A stretch of 13,556 nt of DNA, from NCBI GenBank assembly GCA_030040455.1, contig JASHTR010000502.1:1-13556 (forward strand), in the 5' to 3' direction. Positions 6,771-13,556 of this stretch are shown piece after piece; position 1 is the stretch's first letter, and the number at the start of each line of letters is the position of its first letter. The notes under the pieces were generated by a model. That model saw only the letters and a list, made by a program, of their open reading frames with translations. It made no database searches and was not told the origin of the DNA. Position numbers and translations under genes: made by a program. This DNA comes from Terriglobia bacterium (lineage in GTDB: Bacteria; Acidobacteriota; Terriglobia; UBA7540).

Positions 6771-6886
6771 ACTCCGTCGGCGAGAGGCGGTGCCGTGGTA
6801 GTTGGCTTCCAATACCTTCAGCATGTCCGCGGTCGGGCCAATCACCGCGGTGCTGTGCCGAGCTTATCGATCTTCTCAACGAGGAT
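6771..6886 (-). pseudogene. frameshifted relic of a GH3 glycosidase
   Basis: On the minus strand the frame at 6848-6771 reads AVIGPTADMLKVLEANYHGT, which matches the start of the C-terminal domain of family GH3 beta-glucosidases/xylosidases (pattern IAVIGPNAD...LGNYxGTPS). About 13 upstream codons ending in KLGTA (6886-6851) are in a different frame, so a frameshift separates them near 6849. GH3 enzymes are normally 700-900 residues, so only a splinter remains. It begins 10 nt after the acetamidase stop and points towards it. Confidence 0.5.
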
Positions 6887-6902
6887 TTGGCTCGCCGGGA
6901 GC

Positions 6903-6938
6903 CCCATATCTGGCGCGGCGCTTTGCGCCAGATATGGG
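6903..6938. repeat. 14-bp perfect hairpin
   Basis: CCCATATCTGGCGC (6903-6916) and GCGCCAGATATGGG (6925-6938) pair perfectly around the 8-nt loop GGCGCTTT. No T-run follows on either strand, so it is not a standard terminator. It lies 142 nt beyond the acetamidase stop and 16 nt from the REP-like palindrome. Confidence 0.6.
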
Positions 6939-6954
6939 CGTAGCGCCATAACTC

Positions 6955-7038
6955 TGTCATCCATCCTGAGCGAAGCGAAGGATCTCAGCATTTTATTTTC
7001 ACTAAATACGGAGATGCTTCGCGTTGCTCAGCATGACA
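6955..7038. repeat. REP-like palindromic element
   Basis: The left arm at 6955-6986 (TGTCATCCATCCTGAGCGAA onward to GATCTC) and the right arm at 7011-7038 (GAGATGCTTCGCGTTGCTCA then GCATGACA) are imperfect inverted copies separated by 24 nt of AT-rich loop. The TGTCATCCTGAGCGAAGCGAAGGAT type is, from memory, a dispersed palindrome found in many bacterial genomes including acidobacteria. Two related pieces occur in this window, at 5060-5073 and 997-1012. Confidence 0.65.
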
Positions 7039-7283
7039 CATTTGAATTTTTTGGTGGACTATCGGCACATTCTGACGAATCGCCGTTTGATGCTGGCACA
7101 GCACCTTTCGAAAGATGGCTTGACCAAGCCCTAATCATCGGCCACGGCGCGGTGCTGCGCTGCTTGAAGCATTACAACGAAGCTGCGCAAGTGGGTCTGG
7201 ATAAAGAGATAAACACTGCTTTTGAAAAATTCGGTGAAGCGTGGGGAAAAGGGTGTGGCCACGATCAATCTGCTTTTGATTGA
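7033..7283 (+). pseudogene. possible degraded coding remnant, unrecognised
   Basis: The plus strand reads MTHLNFLVDYRHILTNRRLM onward from 7033 to a stop at 7134. The adjoining frame then carries on as LIIGHGAVLRCLKHYNEAAQ and GLDKEINTAFEKFGEAW to a stop at 7283. Joining the two would need a frameshift near 7130. The composition looks protein-like, but no family is recognised and neither part has a ribosome binding site. It may equally be non-coding. The 3' end overlaps the end of the DUF2442 gene on the other strand by 19 nt. Confidence 0.22.
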
Positions 7284-7618
7284 CGGCGCGTTTCTTGCTT
7301 ACGGCCTACAGATCGCGGTTTCTGCCGCTTGGGCTGGCGTGGAGAAAGCCGCTCCTCCGTCCGCGAGGGCCGCTTTGCGGGAACGCCTCGCAGCATACCG
7401 CCCACGCTGATGTCTTCATCGACGTCTGTCCAGTGGACTCCCTGGCCATCCCCGATGATTTCCCAGCGCGCTCGTTGCTCAGGGGTAGCATCCATGAGTC
7501 GCCAAGACCACGCTAACGGCACACTAACGACTCGACCGTCCGCAAGGCGGGCGACAATCGCCTCGTCCGTGACGCTCACAGATGTGATGCGCGGCTCAGT
7601 CAGGATAGCAGTGCTCAT
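7265..7618 (-). CDS. DUF2442 domain protein, partner of DUF4160
   Basis: This 117-residue protein has a DUF2442 core at about 10-80: TSVSVTDEAIVARLADGRVVSVPLAW, a segment ending ERARW-like (QRARWEIIGDGQGVHW), then DVDEDISVGGMLRG. The tail at 82-117 is unusually basic (many Arg, Lys, Pro), which could bind nucleic acid. ATG 7618 lies inside the end of the DUF4160 gene, a 23-nt overlap, with AGAAGG about 6 nt upstream; translation is probably coupled. DUF2442 genes very often sit directly after DUF4160 genes, and the pair is suspected to be toxin-antitoxin-like, with DUF2442 the likely antitoxin or regulator. That function is inferred from arrangement only. Confidence 0.8.
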   Translation of the reverse strand: MSTAILTEPRITSVSVTDEAIVARLADGRVVSVPLAWSWRLMDATPEQRARWEIIGDGQGVHWTDVDEDISVGGMLRGVPAKRPSRTEERLSPRQPKRQKPRSVGRKQETRRQSKAD

Positions 7619-7838
7619 TCCATGCCTTCTTAATTCTGGTCAAGTCCGAGTCAATTAACTGCCGAATCCGATTTAGCTCTCGATTCTGGAAACCATAATT
7701 TTGAGCAAGCTCGACCGGCTCTAGCCAGAACTTACATACCATTCTCTCACGTTGCACGTGAACGTGCATCGGTTCATTACAGTCGAAGCTGTAAAAGAAC
7801 AGTCGGTATGGGCCAGGAACATCCTTGATCGAGGGCAT
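7596..7838 (-). CDS. DUF4160 domain protein, first gene of a toxin-antitoxin-like pair
   Basis: The 80-residue product, read from ATG 7838, has the DUF4160 layout: MPSIKDVPGPYRLFFYS, the histidine pair in EPMHVHV (24-28), the KFWLEPVEL segment (36-44), and a C-terminal helix with NRELNRIRQL. This is full length for the family. The open frame reaches a TTG at 7868, but family members start at the MP motif, so ATG 7838 is preferred. No Shine-Dalgarno is visible. Instead TATACT at 7853-7848, inside a palindrome, could be a -10 element that puts the transcript start within a few nucleotides of the ATG, giving a leaderless or near-leaderless mRNA. The enzymatic or toxic activity of DUF4160 is not established. 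Confidence 0.8.
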   Translation of the reverse strand: MPSIKDVPGPYRLFFYSFDCNEPMHVHVQRERMVCKFWLEPVELAQNYGFQNRELNRIRQLIDSDLTRIKKAWNEHCYPD

Positions 7839-7839
7839 C

Positions 7840-7868
7840 TTGGGGGAAGTATACAATACTTGCCCCAA
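7840..7868. promoter_or_regulatory. 29-bp palindromic operator candidate
   Basis: Arms of 13 nt (TTGGGGGAAGTAT at 7840-7852, ATACTTGCCCCAA at 7856-7868) pair at 12 of 13 positions around a 3-nt centre. The palindrome ends 1 nt before the DUF4160 ATG (minus strand) and includes the -10-like TATACT. This position fits an autoregulatory operator, as is usual for toxin-antitoxin operons. A hairpin in the mRNA leader is the alternative. Confidence 0.55.
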
Positions 7869-7883
7869 AGCCCGTCAGAACGC

Positions 7884-7907
7884 TCAGCGCTGAATTAAGA
7901 GCGCTGA
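7884..7907. terminator. stem-loop after the alpha/beta hydrolase gene
   Basis: TCAGCGCT (7884-7891) and AGCGCTGA (7900-7907) form an 8-bp perfect stem with an 8-nt loop, 11 nt past the stop of the minus-strand hydrolase gene. It may end or protect that transcript and separate it from the DUF4160 promoter. The lack of a U-run after it makes an intrinsic terminator uncertain. Confidence 0.35.
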
Positions 7908-7918
7908 TTGCCCAATGG

Positions 7919-10165
7919 CTATACTGCGCTCGCGAGCCATTTGAGACAAGTTTCTTCACCATCCCCACCAGGATCTGTGACGAACCGGACGTTTTGAAAT
8001 AGCGGCGAGCTCAGGTTAACTCGTCGGTTATAGTCCTCCCGCACCGCAGATTCGGCCAGAACCCGATCGTTGGGATCGACGCTGTTCAGCAGCCAGCACG
8101 GGCGCGGGCTGAGGGCAGCAACAAGGTCCGGAAGATCAAACCGGCGGAGGATGCCGGGGACAAACCAATCCAGCTTCATCGAATAATCTTCGGCTTCAAC
8201 CACAGATGTGAAGCTCGCCAACGTTCGCTCCAGAAGGATTGACTGGGGCCGAGGGTCCAAAACTGCGGCCAGCATTGCTGCCAACCCGGCGCCGCCCGAT
8301 CCCAAAATCCGAATTTGAGACGCGCCAACGTCGGGCCGCCCAGCCAGATAATCAAGCGCCCTGAGCGTATCCCAAACCCTTTGCCCGGCGAGAGGCCGGC
8401 CCAGGCACAGGCTGGCACATGCAAATCTTTCGCCGATGTCACGGCCATCTCCGTAAAATTGCGGCCCGCCCTTCGGGAGGCGTGGGCTTGTGATGCCGAG
8501 ACCGCGCAGAGTGATTGCGCAGACCGCATGGCCCGCGGCAAGCACGCGATCCATTGACCCAGGCTCCGCAACGACCTCGTTTCCTCCGCGGTCACTGATA
8601 TAGAGCACCGTGGAGTAAGGAGAGCGCGCATCCGATGGCCTTACAAACCATCCCGGAACGCGGACTCCCGGTTGCGATTCAAACTGAAACTCCTCAATGA
8701 CCACGTTCTTGCGTGGATTCAAGGAAAGGACCTTCGCCTTTAGCGCGGTGCGACGCTCAGGCAGCGCCAATAGCCGCGCGAGCTCGCTTCGAATGTTATC
8801 TTTGACCGCCGCTTCCTCCTGCGCGCCGTTGCGGAACGGACTTTCAGGGGTAATTTGCCGGGCACGATCGACATTCACTTGGACAACGGAGCGCCCTCCC
8901 AGCGAAGTGAGCACTTGGCCCGTGCTGGTGCAGTTGAGCGTCCCGGGCGGTGAGGCGTCAAAGTCCGCTTCGGCGGTTTTTGCATTGGAATTGCCTAGCC
9001 ATCGGTCAAACCACTCATAAACTGCGCGGCGCTGGAAGAAATCGAAATCGTGCGGGAGATGAGAGGCATAGAGGCTCACTTTCTCTTCGGCTCCCAGCAG
9101 CCCATAAACCCGCTTCAGCTCGCCGTAGATTTCCTCCGTCGCCTCTTCGTAGACTGGCGAGTAAGTTTCACCCTCATCGTGCGTCGTATAGCAGATAAGG
9201 AGAGGCTTTGGAGCGAATGCCCAGAGGAGGTCGCCGCGGTCGATCCCAAAGGGAAGACCGCCAATAATATTCTGCTCGGCGTCCGCCACTGCGCCCGGGG
9301 GATCATAGAACGGTCCTGCCATGTTCTCGGAATTACCCTCGACGGCAGCAGCCACTCGCAACCGCGGCTCTAATGCCGCAAGGTACATGGTCATTGTGCT
9401 GCCGCCCGAATGCCCCGTGCAACCTACCCGGCGAGGATCCACTTCCGGCCGGCTCACAAGATAATCGACAGCGCGGATGCCATCCCATACGCGATACAGC
9501 GCAAAAGTGTCTCCGAGCAGAAGCAGAGGACGGCCAGCCCGGTCGTGCTCGCCGGTCGGACCATAGCGGGAGCGCCCCGTCTTTGGGTCGATATACTGCA
9601 GGCGCTCCCCCTGGCCATAAGGATCGTATCCAAGCACCACGTAGCCTCTTCGCGCCAGGTTTTGAAAAACGTACTGATAGTTGCGATAAGCTTTTCCGTC
9701 CTCGGTATGGCCGAGGGGCGACAGCACAGCCGGGAAAGGCGGCGTGCCCGCAGTAGGGATATAAAGATTCGCAGTGATGTAAACCTGCGGAAGGCTTTCG
9801 AAAACCACTTTCTCAATGCGATAGGCGCCACGATCGATGCTTCCGGTCGTGTGGGCATTAAGCGGTGTTCTTTCGAGCGGGCCACCGATAAGTTCCCACA
9901 CCTTTGAGCGCACGTCGAGAGCTCGTTGCCGCGCTTGCGCCGGCGAATGGATTGCAGCCAGATCCGCCCTCCGCTGCCTCCGCGCTTCTTCCATTTGCGA
10001 CGTCAGAAACGACGGCCAATCGTTCCAAAAGTCCCGGCGAGGACGGATCGCGGAACCGGCGGACTCGGAGCTTTGGTCCGAACCGAGAGCCGCCGATTGA
10101 GAACCTAACGCCCATCCGGCTGCGCCGGCGAGATTTGTTGTTAAAAATTTCCTGCGAGTCGTCAT
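7919..10165 (-). CDS. Tat-exported double-domain alpha/beta hydrolase (acetyl-xylan-esterase-like)
   Basis: The 748-residue product begins with a Tat signal (TTRRKFLTT, then LAGAAGWAL). The first alpha/beta hydrolase domain (about 110-395) is complete: nucleophile elbow GHSGG with S253, an acidic region near D330 (YTTHDEGETY), and H372 in SHLPHDF. The second hydrolase-like domain (about 480-748) repeats the fold but has LGSGGAG at 621-627, where Gly624 replaces the nucleophile Ser. Its C-terminal segment has no matching His, so it is probably inactive. The fold resembles acetyl-xylan-esterase/dienelactone-hydrolase-type enzymes that remove acyl groups from sugars; peptidase activity is less likely. 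The gene starts 17 nt after the glycosidase-like gene, with no good ribosome binding site, so translational coupling is likely. The role is probably de-esterification of the polysaccharide handled by its partner (inference). Confidence 0.8.
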   Translation of the reverse strand: MTTRRKFLTTNLAGAAGWALGSQSAALGSDQSSESAGSAIRPRRDFWNDWPSFLTSQMEEARRQRRADLAAIHSPAQARQRALDVRSKVWELIGGPLERTPLNAHTTGSIDRGAYRIEKVVFESLPQVYITANLYIPTAGTPPFPAVLSPLGHTEDGKAYRNYQYVFQNLARRGYVVLGYDPYGQGERLQYIDPKTGRSRYGPTGEHDRAGRPLLLLGDTFALYRVWDGIRAVDYLVSRPEVDPRRVGCTGHSGGSTMTMYLAALEPRLRVAAAVEGNSENMAGPFYDPPGAVADAEQNIIGGLPFGIDRGDLLWAFAPKPLLICYTTHDEGETYSPVYEEATEEIYGELKRVYGLLGAEEKVSLYASHLPHDFDFFQRRAVYEWFDRWLGNSNAKTAEADFDASPPGTLNCTSTGQVLTSLGGRSVVQVNVDRARQITPESPFRNGAQEEAAVKDNIRSELARLLALPERRTALKAKVLSLNPRKNVVIEEFQFESQPGVRVPGWFVRPSDARSPYSTVLYISDRGGNEVVAEPGSMDRVLAAGHAVCAITLRGLGITSPRLPKGGPQFYGDGRDIGERFACASLCLGRPLAGQRVWDTLRALDYLAGRPDVGASQIRILGSGGAGLAAMLAAVLDPRPQSILLERTLASFTSVVEAEDYSMKLDWFVPGILRRFDLPDLVAALSPRPCWLLNSVDPNDRVLAESAVREDYNRRVNLSSPLFQNVRFVTDPGGDGEETCLKWLASAV

Positions 10166-10182
10166 ATCGTGATCCGGTTGAA

Positions 10183-13100
10183 TCAGTAATAGGCTACGAT
10201 CTTCAATTCAGTGGAATCAGCAGGCAATTGGATCCACTCTTTGTCGACGTCGAATTTTTTCCACTCGCGACCCCCAACGGTCACGCGCTTGAGCGACGCG
10301 TGCTGAGGGTGCCTTAAGCGCAGGAACAGATTCGCTGGTTGATTGCGCGTCGGTGGGCTCACAACGGCTTCGATTCTCCCTTGGCTGGAAAAAGAGCTGA
10401 TGCGAAAAGAGGTTTCGCCAAAATAACTGGCCGCCCGTTGAACGGCAATCTCCTCGCCATCTTCCAACCAGCGCCGCGGGGTGCCCCGAGCCAGGAAGAA
10501 GTCATTACCAATTTCCATCAACAGCATATACCGAAACTGTTGCATAAACCAAGCTTCTTCGTGGGTCTTGTTGGGCTGCCCTCCGCTGAAATCAAGTTCT
10601 TCCTGGAAGGTGAGGGTCTGCGGATCAGAAATCGCGGCGAGGGTATTGAAAAATCCCCGCAGGAAATTGGAAACCTGATCGCGCAACAGATAGGCCTCCT
10701 GGTAATGACAGTAATAGGGTTGTAGCTTCCCGAAACCTCCCATGTTGAACCAGTCTGTCGCCAGCGTGTCCAGGTTTACACGCGAAGGGAGCGGTGTAAA
10801 CATGAAAAAGTTATCCTCCAGATAGTTCAACATCGAGGTTGCTTCCAGACCATTCGGATCAATGACTTCGCTCTTCAAAAGATGGAAAGGCCCAATCGTA
10901 ACGTCATAGGCGTAACCGTGGCGGCGGTCAGGATCGACCGAATCCTTTACATCACTGCTGAAGCCTCGCAAGCCAAGGTACGGTGGAACAGATTGGACGG
11001 AAGTATTGTCTCTCAGGCGTGTAATGGGTGAGCGGACGATACTCTCCCGGAGCGCCCTTCGAATTGCCTGCAGGTAGTCTTCCGCTTCCGCAGCGATTCG
11101 ATTGGCATTTTGGGGATCCACGTCGCGCAGAACCTGGGCAGACTTTTTGAGACCGAGATAGAAGTATCCATTCAACATGAAGCTATATTCCCAGTCTCTC
11201 GGATCGGCCACGCACCCTGCGGGAGCCAAGCCGTAGGAGAGCGGTTTTTTCCCACCAGGCAGAAGCTCCTTTGTCCGATTCCGCTCACGAATGATGAAAT
11301 CACAGCCCGCAACGATCTGCGGGGCTGTTTTGCGCAGCCAGTCCCGGTCCCGAGTGTAAAAATAGTGTTCTGCCAAAGTCCATAGAATTGTTCCCTGGTC
11401 GATGGTGTAAATCGGCCAGAAGTGAAAAAAGCCGCCTTCTTTGGAAGCATAATCTCCAGCAGGCAAAGAATCTCCTTGGGTCGAGAGCCACGCCTTAAGG
11501 CAGGATTCTGCGCGACCATGTATTCCCCTCATGTCCATCACCTGCATCACCGGACTGCTTTCGCTGCCGATGCTCCCGTAATAAAGCATGGCCGTATTGG
11601 GATAGTGTTCGCCGCGGCGACCGTCTTTTGTGAGCGCCAAAAACCAATGATGGATGTTGGCATTGTAAATATTCTGCAAATGCTGGTCCGGAACCTTCAC
11701 TTGCATGCCCTTTCGGAGTTGGGATTTCCAGTAATTCGCTGTCGAATCCTCGAGGTGGTCGTATGGGAGGTTTTGTAAAGGGGAAACGCCAGAAGAAATG
11801 GGAAGAGGCTGTCCTGGGATAACGGTGAAACCAATGTGTTCCTCGCCGGGGCCCAAGAGAAGCGAATAGCATACAGCATTCAGGTCGGGCTCCAGGGAAA
11901 TGACGCCCTGCCCTTGTGAATCTACGTAACAAATGGTGTACTCTATGTCACCTTCCGCCACCGTGATCGCGTTCCCATTTACTCCGGTCGTCCAGGCGTT
12001 CCGGGCGTTAGCCGGAATAGGCCCGTAACCGAGAGACCCGCTCGCTGCTTTCCATGGTTTAATGTAATAGCCGGCCGTGGTAGGGTTCGTGGAATTATTG
12101 CGGATCTTGAGCCGTGAGATCATGAGAGCCGCTTCATTGCCCATCAACTTGGACTCGTCGAGAACTTCCGGAGGGTTCTGAAGAACTGCGTAGTCGGTTC
12201 GCTCAAAAGCGAGCTCGTTCTCGCTCCACTCGGTGATGATAATAGGAAGCCAGCCCTCCAGCAATCTTTGCCGCTTTGGCTCACCTTCCTGGAAGAGATT
12301 TTCGGGCTCCTTTGTGGGGCTCTGAAACAGCGAAGGCTGCTCCGAGGTATCAAAATACACGGCGAATTTAGGCGTCATGGGGTGGCCATTCTGTGGGTCG
12401 TTGTTTCCGACCACCAGGTACCCATGGGGCGCGATGCCAAATTTATGATTGTTGGAATCCACCCCGACGAAGGAAAGGGCCACACGCCGCGCTTGGATCT
12501 GGTGAAAGGCATTCTCGCTACTTTGTTCAGTATGGCGGTCCACTGCATCGATGATACGAAGCTTTCCCGCATTCTTCTGACGATATCCCGCCCGATCCAG
12601 GCTCAACGAACTTTCCCGGATATAGACACCAAAATCGGGCGCATCAATGGGCTCTTCTTCCAGCACTTCGCCCGGCGAAAATGAAAGGTCGCATCCCTGA
12701 GTGCGCAAGGTCAGAATCGAGCGGTCGACGTCCATACCCCACGCATAAAGGACGTTGACGTCAATTCCTGCAATCGTCCCGTTCCCCGCAGTGGAAGTCC
12801 AGGAGAGATTCTTCGTGAGCCGAGTCGTTCCAACGGGCCTGATTTTTAATACCTCACCGTTATATCGCTCTAACCTGCCATCATAAGATCGTTCCGGGCC
12901 GCGATGCCCCCACTCAATCCGGATTTCCCCGCCCTTCCATTTCGAAGGCCCGTATACCGCGAGGTGGTCCATCTCCACCTGCTTCTGGTTCTGAAAGCGA
13001 ACCCGCACCTTACAGGTCCGGCGGGATGGAAAAGAAAAAACCCAGGTTTGCCCGTCAACCTGCAGAGGAACAGCTTCGATTTCGCTTGCTTGCAGGCTTT

Positions 13101-13518
13101 GCCAGGACCCTTGCCGGGCGGTGATGCCCGTCCAGTACTCCACGAATTGTTTCCCAACCCGGGGGGCTTTATCTACGGCTGAATACCGAATGATGATCTT
13201 ATTGATAGTGCGATACTCGGGCCACTCGACGCCGACATCCAATTCCCCACCCGGCCACGGCAGGCTCTCAAGATTCAATACTGCCTTTGATGATGCACGA
13301 TTTATCGGGTGTGCTTGCAGCGCAGGCGTTGTTGATGGACTCAGCCAGGATTGAAGCTCACCATAGGCGGCTAGATTGACCGGCTGTCCCACAGCCGGCA
13401 AGTCGAGCCCTGAAGATCTCTGAGGTCCAGAACCGGCAGCCGTGGCTTTTTCCCATGACTTGATACTCGTTAAGACGGCTACCGAGGCGCAGTTTGTGAG
13501 AAACTTGCGGCGTTGCAT
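10183..13518 (-). CDS. Tat-exported six-hairpin glycosidase-like protein
   Basis: This 1111-residue protein starts with a Tat-type sequence (MQRRKFLTN) and a hydrophobic stretch to about residue 28. Residues about 85-190 resemble a discoidin/F5-8-type carbohydrate-binding beta-sandwich ending in VEMDHLAVYG. Residues about 195-600 are a large beta-rich region. Residues about 600-1010 have the look of an (alpha/alpha)6 barrel: aromatic-rich helices such as DQGTILWTLAEHYFYTRDRD (708-727) and RDWEYSFMLNGYFYLGLKKS (774-793). A small beta domain (about 1040-1111) closes the chain, as in GH95/GH78-type enzymes. I cannot assign a numbered GH family, and the catalytic acids are not certain; candidates lie around D632-E637, E694 and D772-E777. 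ATG 13518 follows GGAGG (13530-13526) by 7 nt; an upstream TTG at 13533 overlaps that site. It heads an operon with the hydrolase gene. Confidence 0.7.
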   Translation of the reverse strand: MQRRKFLTNCASVAVLTSIKSWEKATAAGSGPQRSSGLDLPAVGQPVNLAAYGELQSWLSPSTTPALQAHPINRASSKAVLNLESLPWPGGELDVGVEWPEYRTINKIIIRYSAVDKAPRVGKQFVEYWTGITARQGSWQSLQASEIEAVPLQVDGQTWVFSFPSRRTCKVRVRFQNQKQVEMDHLAVYGPSKWKGGEIRIEWGHRGPERSYDGRLERYNGEVLKIRPVGTTRLTKNLSWTSTAGNGTIAGIDVNVLYAWGMDVDRSILTLRTQGCDLSFSPGEVLEEEPIDAPDFGVYIRESSLSLDRAGYRQKNAGKLRIIDAVDRHTEQSSENAFHQIQARRVALSFVGVDSNNHKFGIAPHGYLVVGNNDPQNGHPMTPKFAVYFDTSEQPSLFQSPTKEPENLFQEGEPKRQRLLEGWLPIIITEWSENELAFERTDYAVLQNPPEVLDESKLMGNEAALMISRLKIRNNSTNPTTAGYYIKPWKAASGSLGYGPIPANARNAWTTGVNGNAITVAEGDIEYTICYVDSQGQGVISLEPDLNAVCYSLLLGPGEEHIGFTVIPGQPLPISSGVSPLQNLPYDHLEDSTANYWKSQLRKGMQVKVPDQHLQNIYNANIHHWFLALTKDGRRGEHYPNTAMLYYGSIGSESSPVMQVMDMRGIHGRAESCLKAWLSTQGDSLPAGDYASKEGGFFHFWPIYTIDQGTILWTLAEHYFYTRDRDWLRKTAPQIVAGCDFIIRERNRTKELLPGGKKPLSYGLAPAGCVADPRDWEYSFMLNGYFYLGLKKSAQVLRDVDPQNANRIAAEAEDYLQAIRRALRESIVRSPITRLRDNTSVQSVPPYLGLRGFSSDVKDSVDPDRRHGYAYDVTIGPFHLLKSEVIDPNGLEATSMLNYLEDNFFMFTPLPSRVNLDTLATDWFNMGGFGKLQPYYCHYQEAYLLRDQVSNFLRGFFNTLAAISDPQTLTFQEELDFSGGQPNKTHEEAWFMQQFRYMLLMEIGNDFFLARGTPRRWLEDGEEIAVQRAASYFGETSFRISSFSSQGRIEAVVSPPTRNQPANLFLRLRHPQHASLKRVTVGGREWKKFDVDKEWIQLPADSTELKIVAYY

Positions 13519-13556
13519 TACGTTGCCTCCCAAGAGCGGAAAATGCTCATCCAGCC

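Noticed and set aside
1..13556. CRISPR array, tRNA, rRNA, intact insertion sequence or phage gene
   Set aside because: No regularly spaced direct repeats, cloverleaf with T-loop signature, rRNA core sequence or transposase/integrase motif was found on either strand.

Overview
The window looks like a chromosomal accessory region of an acidobacterium or a similar soil or sediment bacterium, possibly Solibacter/Bryobacter-like. This is an inference from gene content, not from a marker gene. The basis is: moderately GC-rich DNA; four large proteins with twin-arginine (Tat) N-termini of the RRxFL type; families typical of such genomes (Gfo/Idh/MocA oxidoreductase, DUF6807, Tat-linked aldo/keto reductase, large six-hairpin glycosidase-like protein); and several dispersed palindromic repeats. 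No rRNA, tRNA, CRISPR array, intact transposase or phage gene was seen.

Layout. (1) Positions 1-3663, minus strand, is a likely operon transcribed right to left: a secreted DUF6807 protein (TTG start), a Tat-exported Gfo/Idh/MocA oxidoreductase, an exported TIM-barrel amidohydrolase, and the probable start of another gene cut by the left edge. The gap between the last two full genes holds a 103-bp MITE-like inverted-repeat element. (2) A divergent intergenic region (3664-3945) carries two identical GTCA-N3-TGAC dyads 62 bp apart. It separates this operon from a plus-strand Tat-linked aldo/keto reductase (3946-4830). (3) Positions 4831-7264 form a scrambled block: a nested stem-loop, a 47-codon relic of recN, an intact exported acetamidase/formamidase-family gene (5384-6760), a frameshifted relic of a GH3 glycosidase, a 14-bp perfect hairpin, and REP-like palindromes at both sides. 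(4) Positions 7265-7868, minus strand, hold an overlapping DUF4160-DUF2442 gene pair, a toxin-antitoxin-like arrangement, with a near-perfect palindrome over its promoter and start. (5) Positions 7919-13518, minus strand, are a two-gene operon: a 1111-residue Tat-exported protein with a six-hairpin (alpha/alpha-barrel) glycosidase-like region, followed 17 nt later by a Tat-exported double-domain alpha/beta hydrolase of the acetyl-xylan-esterase-like type.

How the genes may work together. Most intact genes encode exported proteins suited to carbohydrate work outside the cytoplasm: a putative glycosidase with its esterase on the right, and two nucleotide-dependent oxidoreductases, DUF6807 and an amidohydrolase on the left. 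A saccharide-processing role is an inference from families and gene order; no substrate can be read from the sequence. The middle block looks like a recombination hot spot where gene fragments have collected among palindromic repeats.
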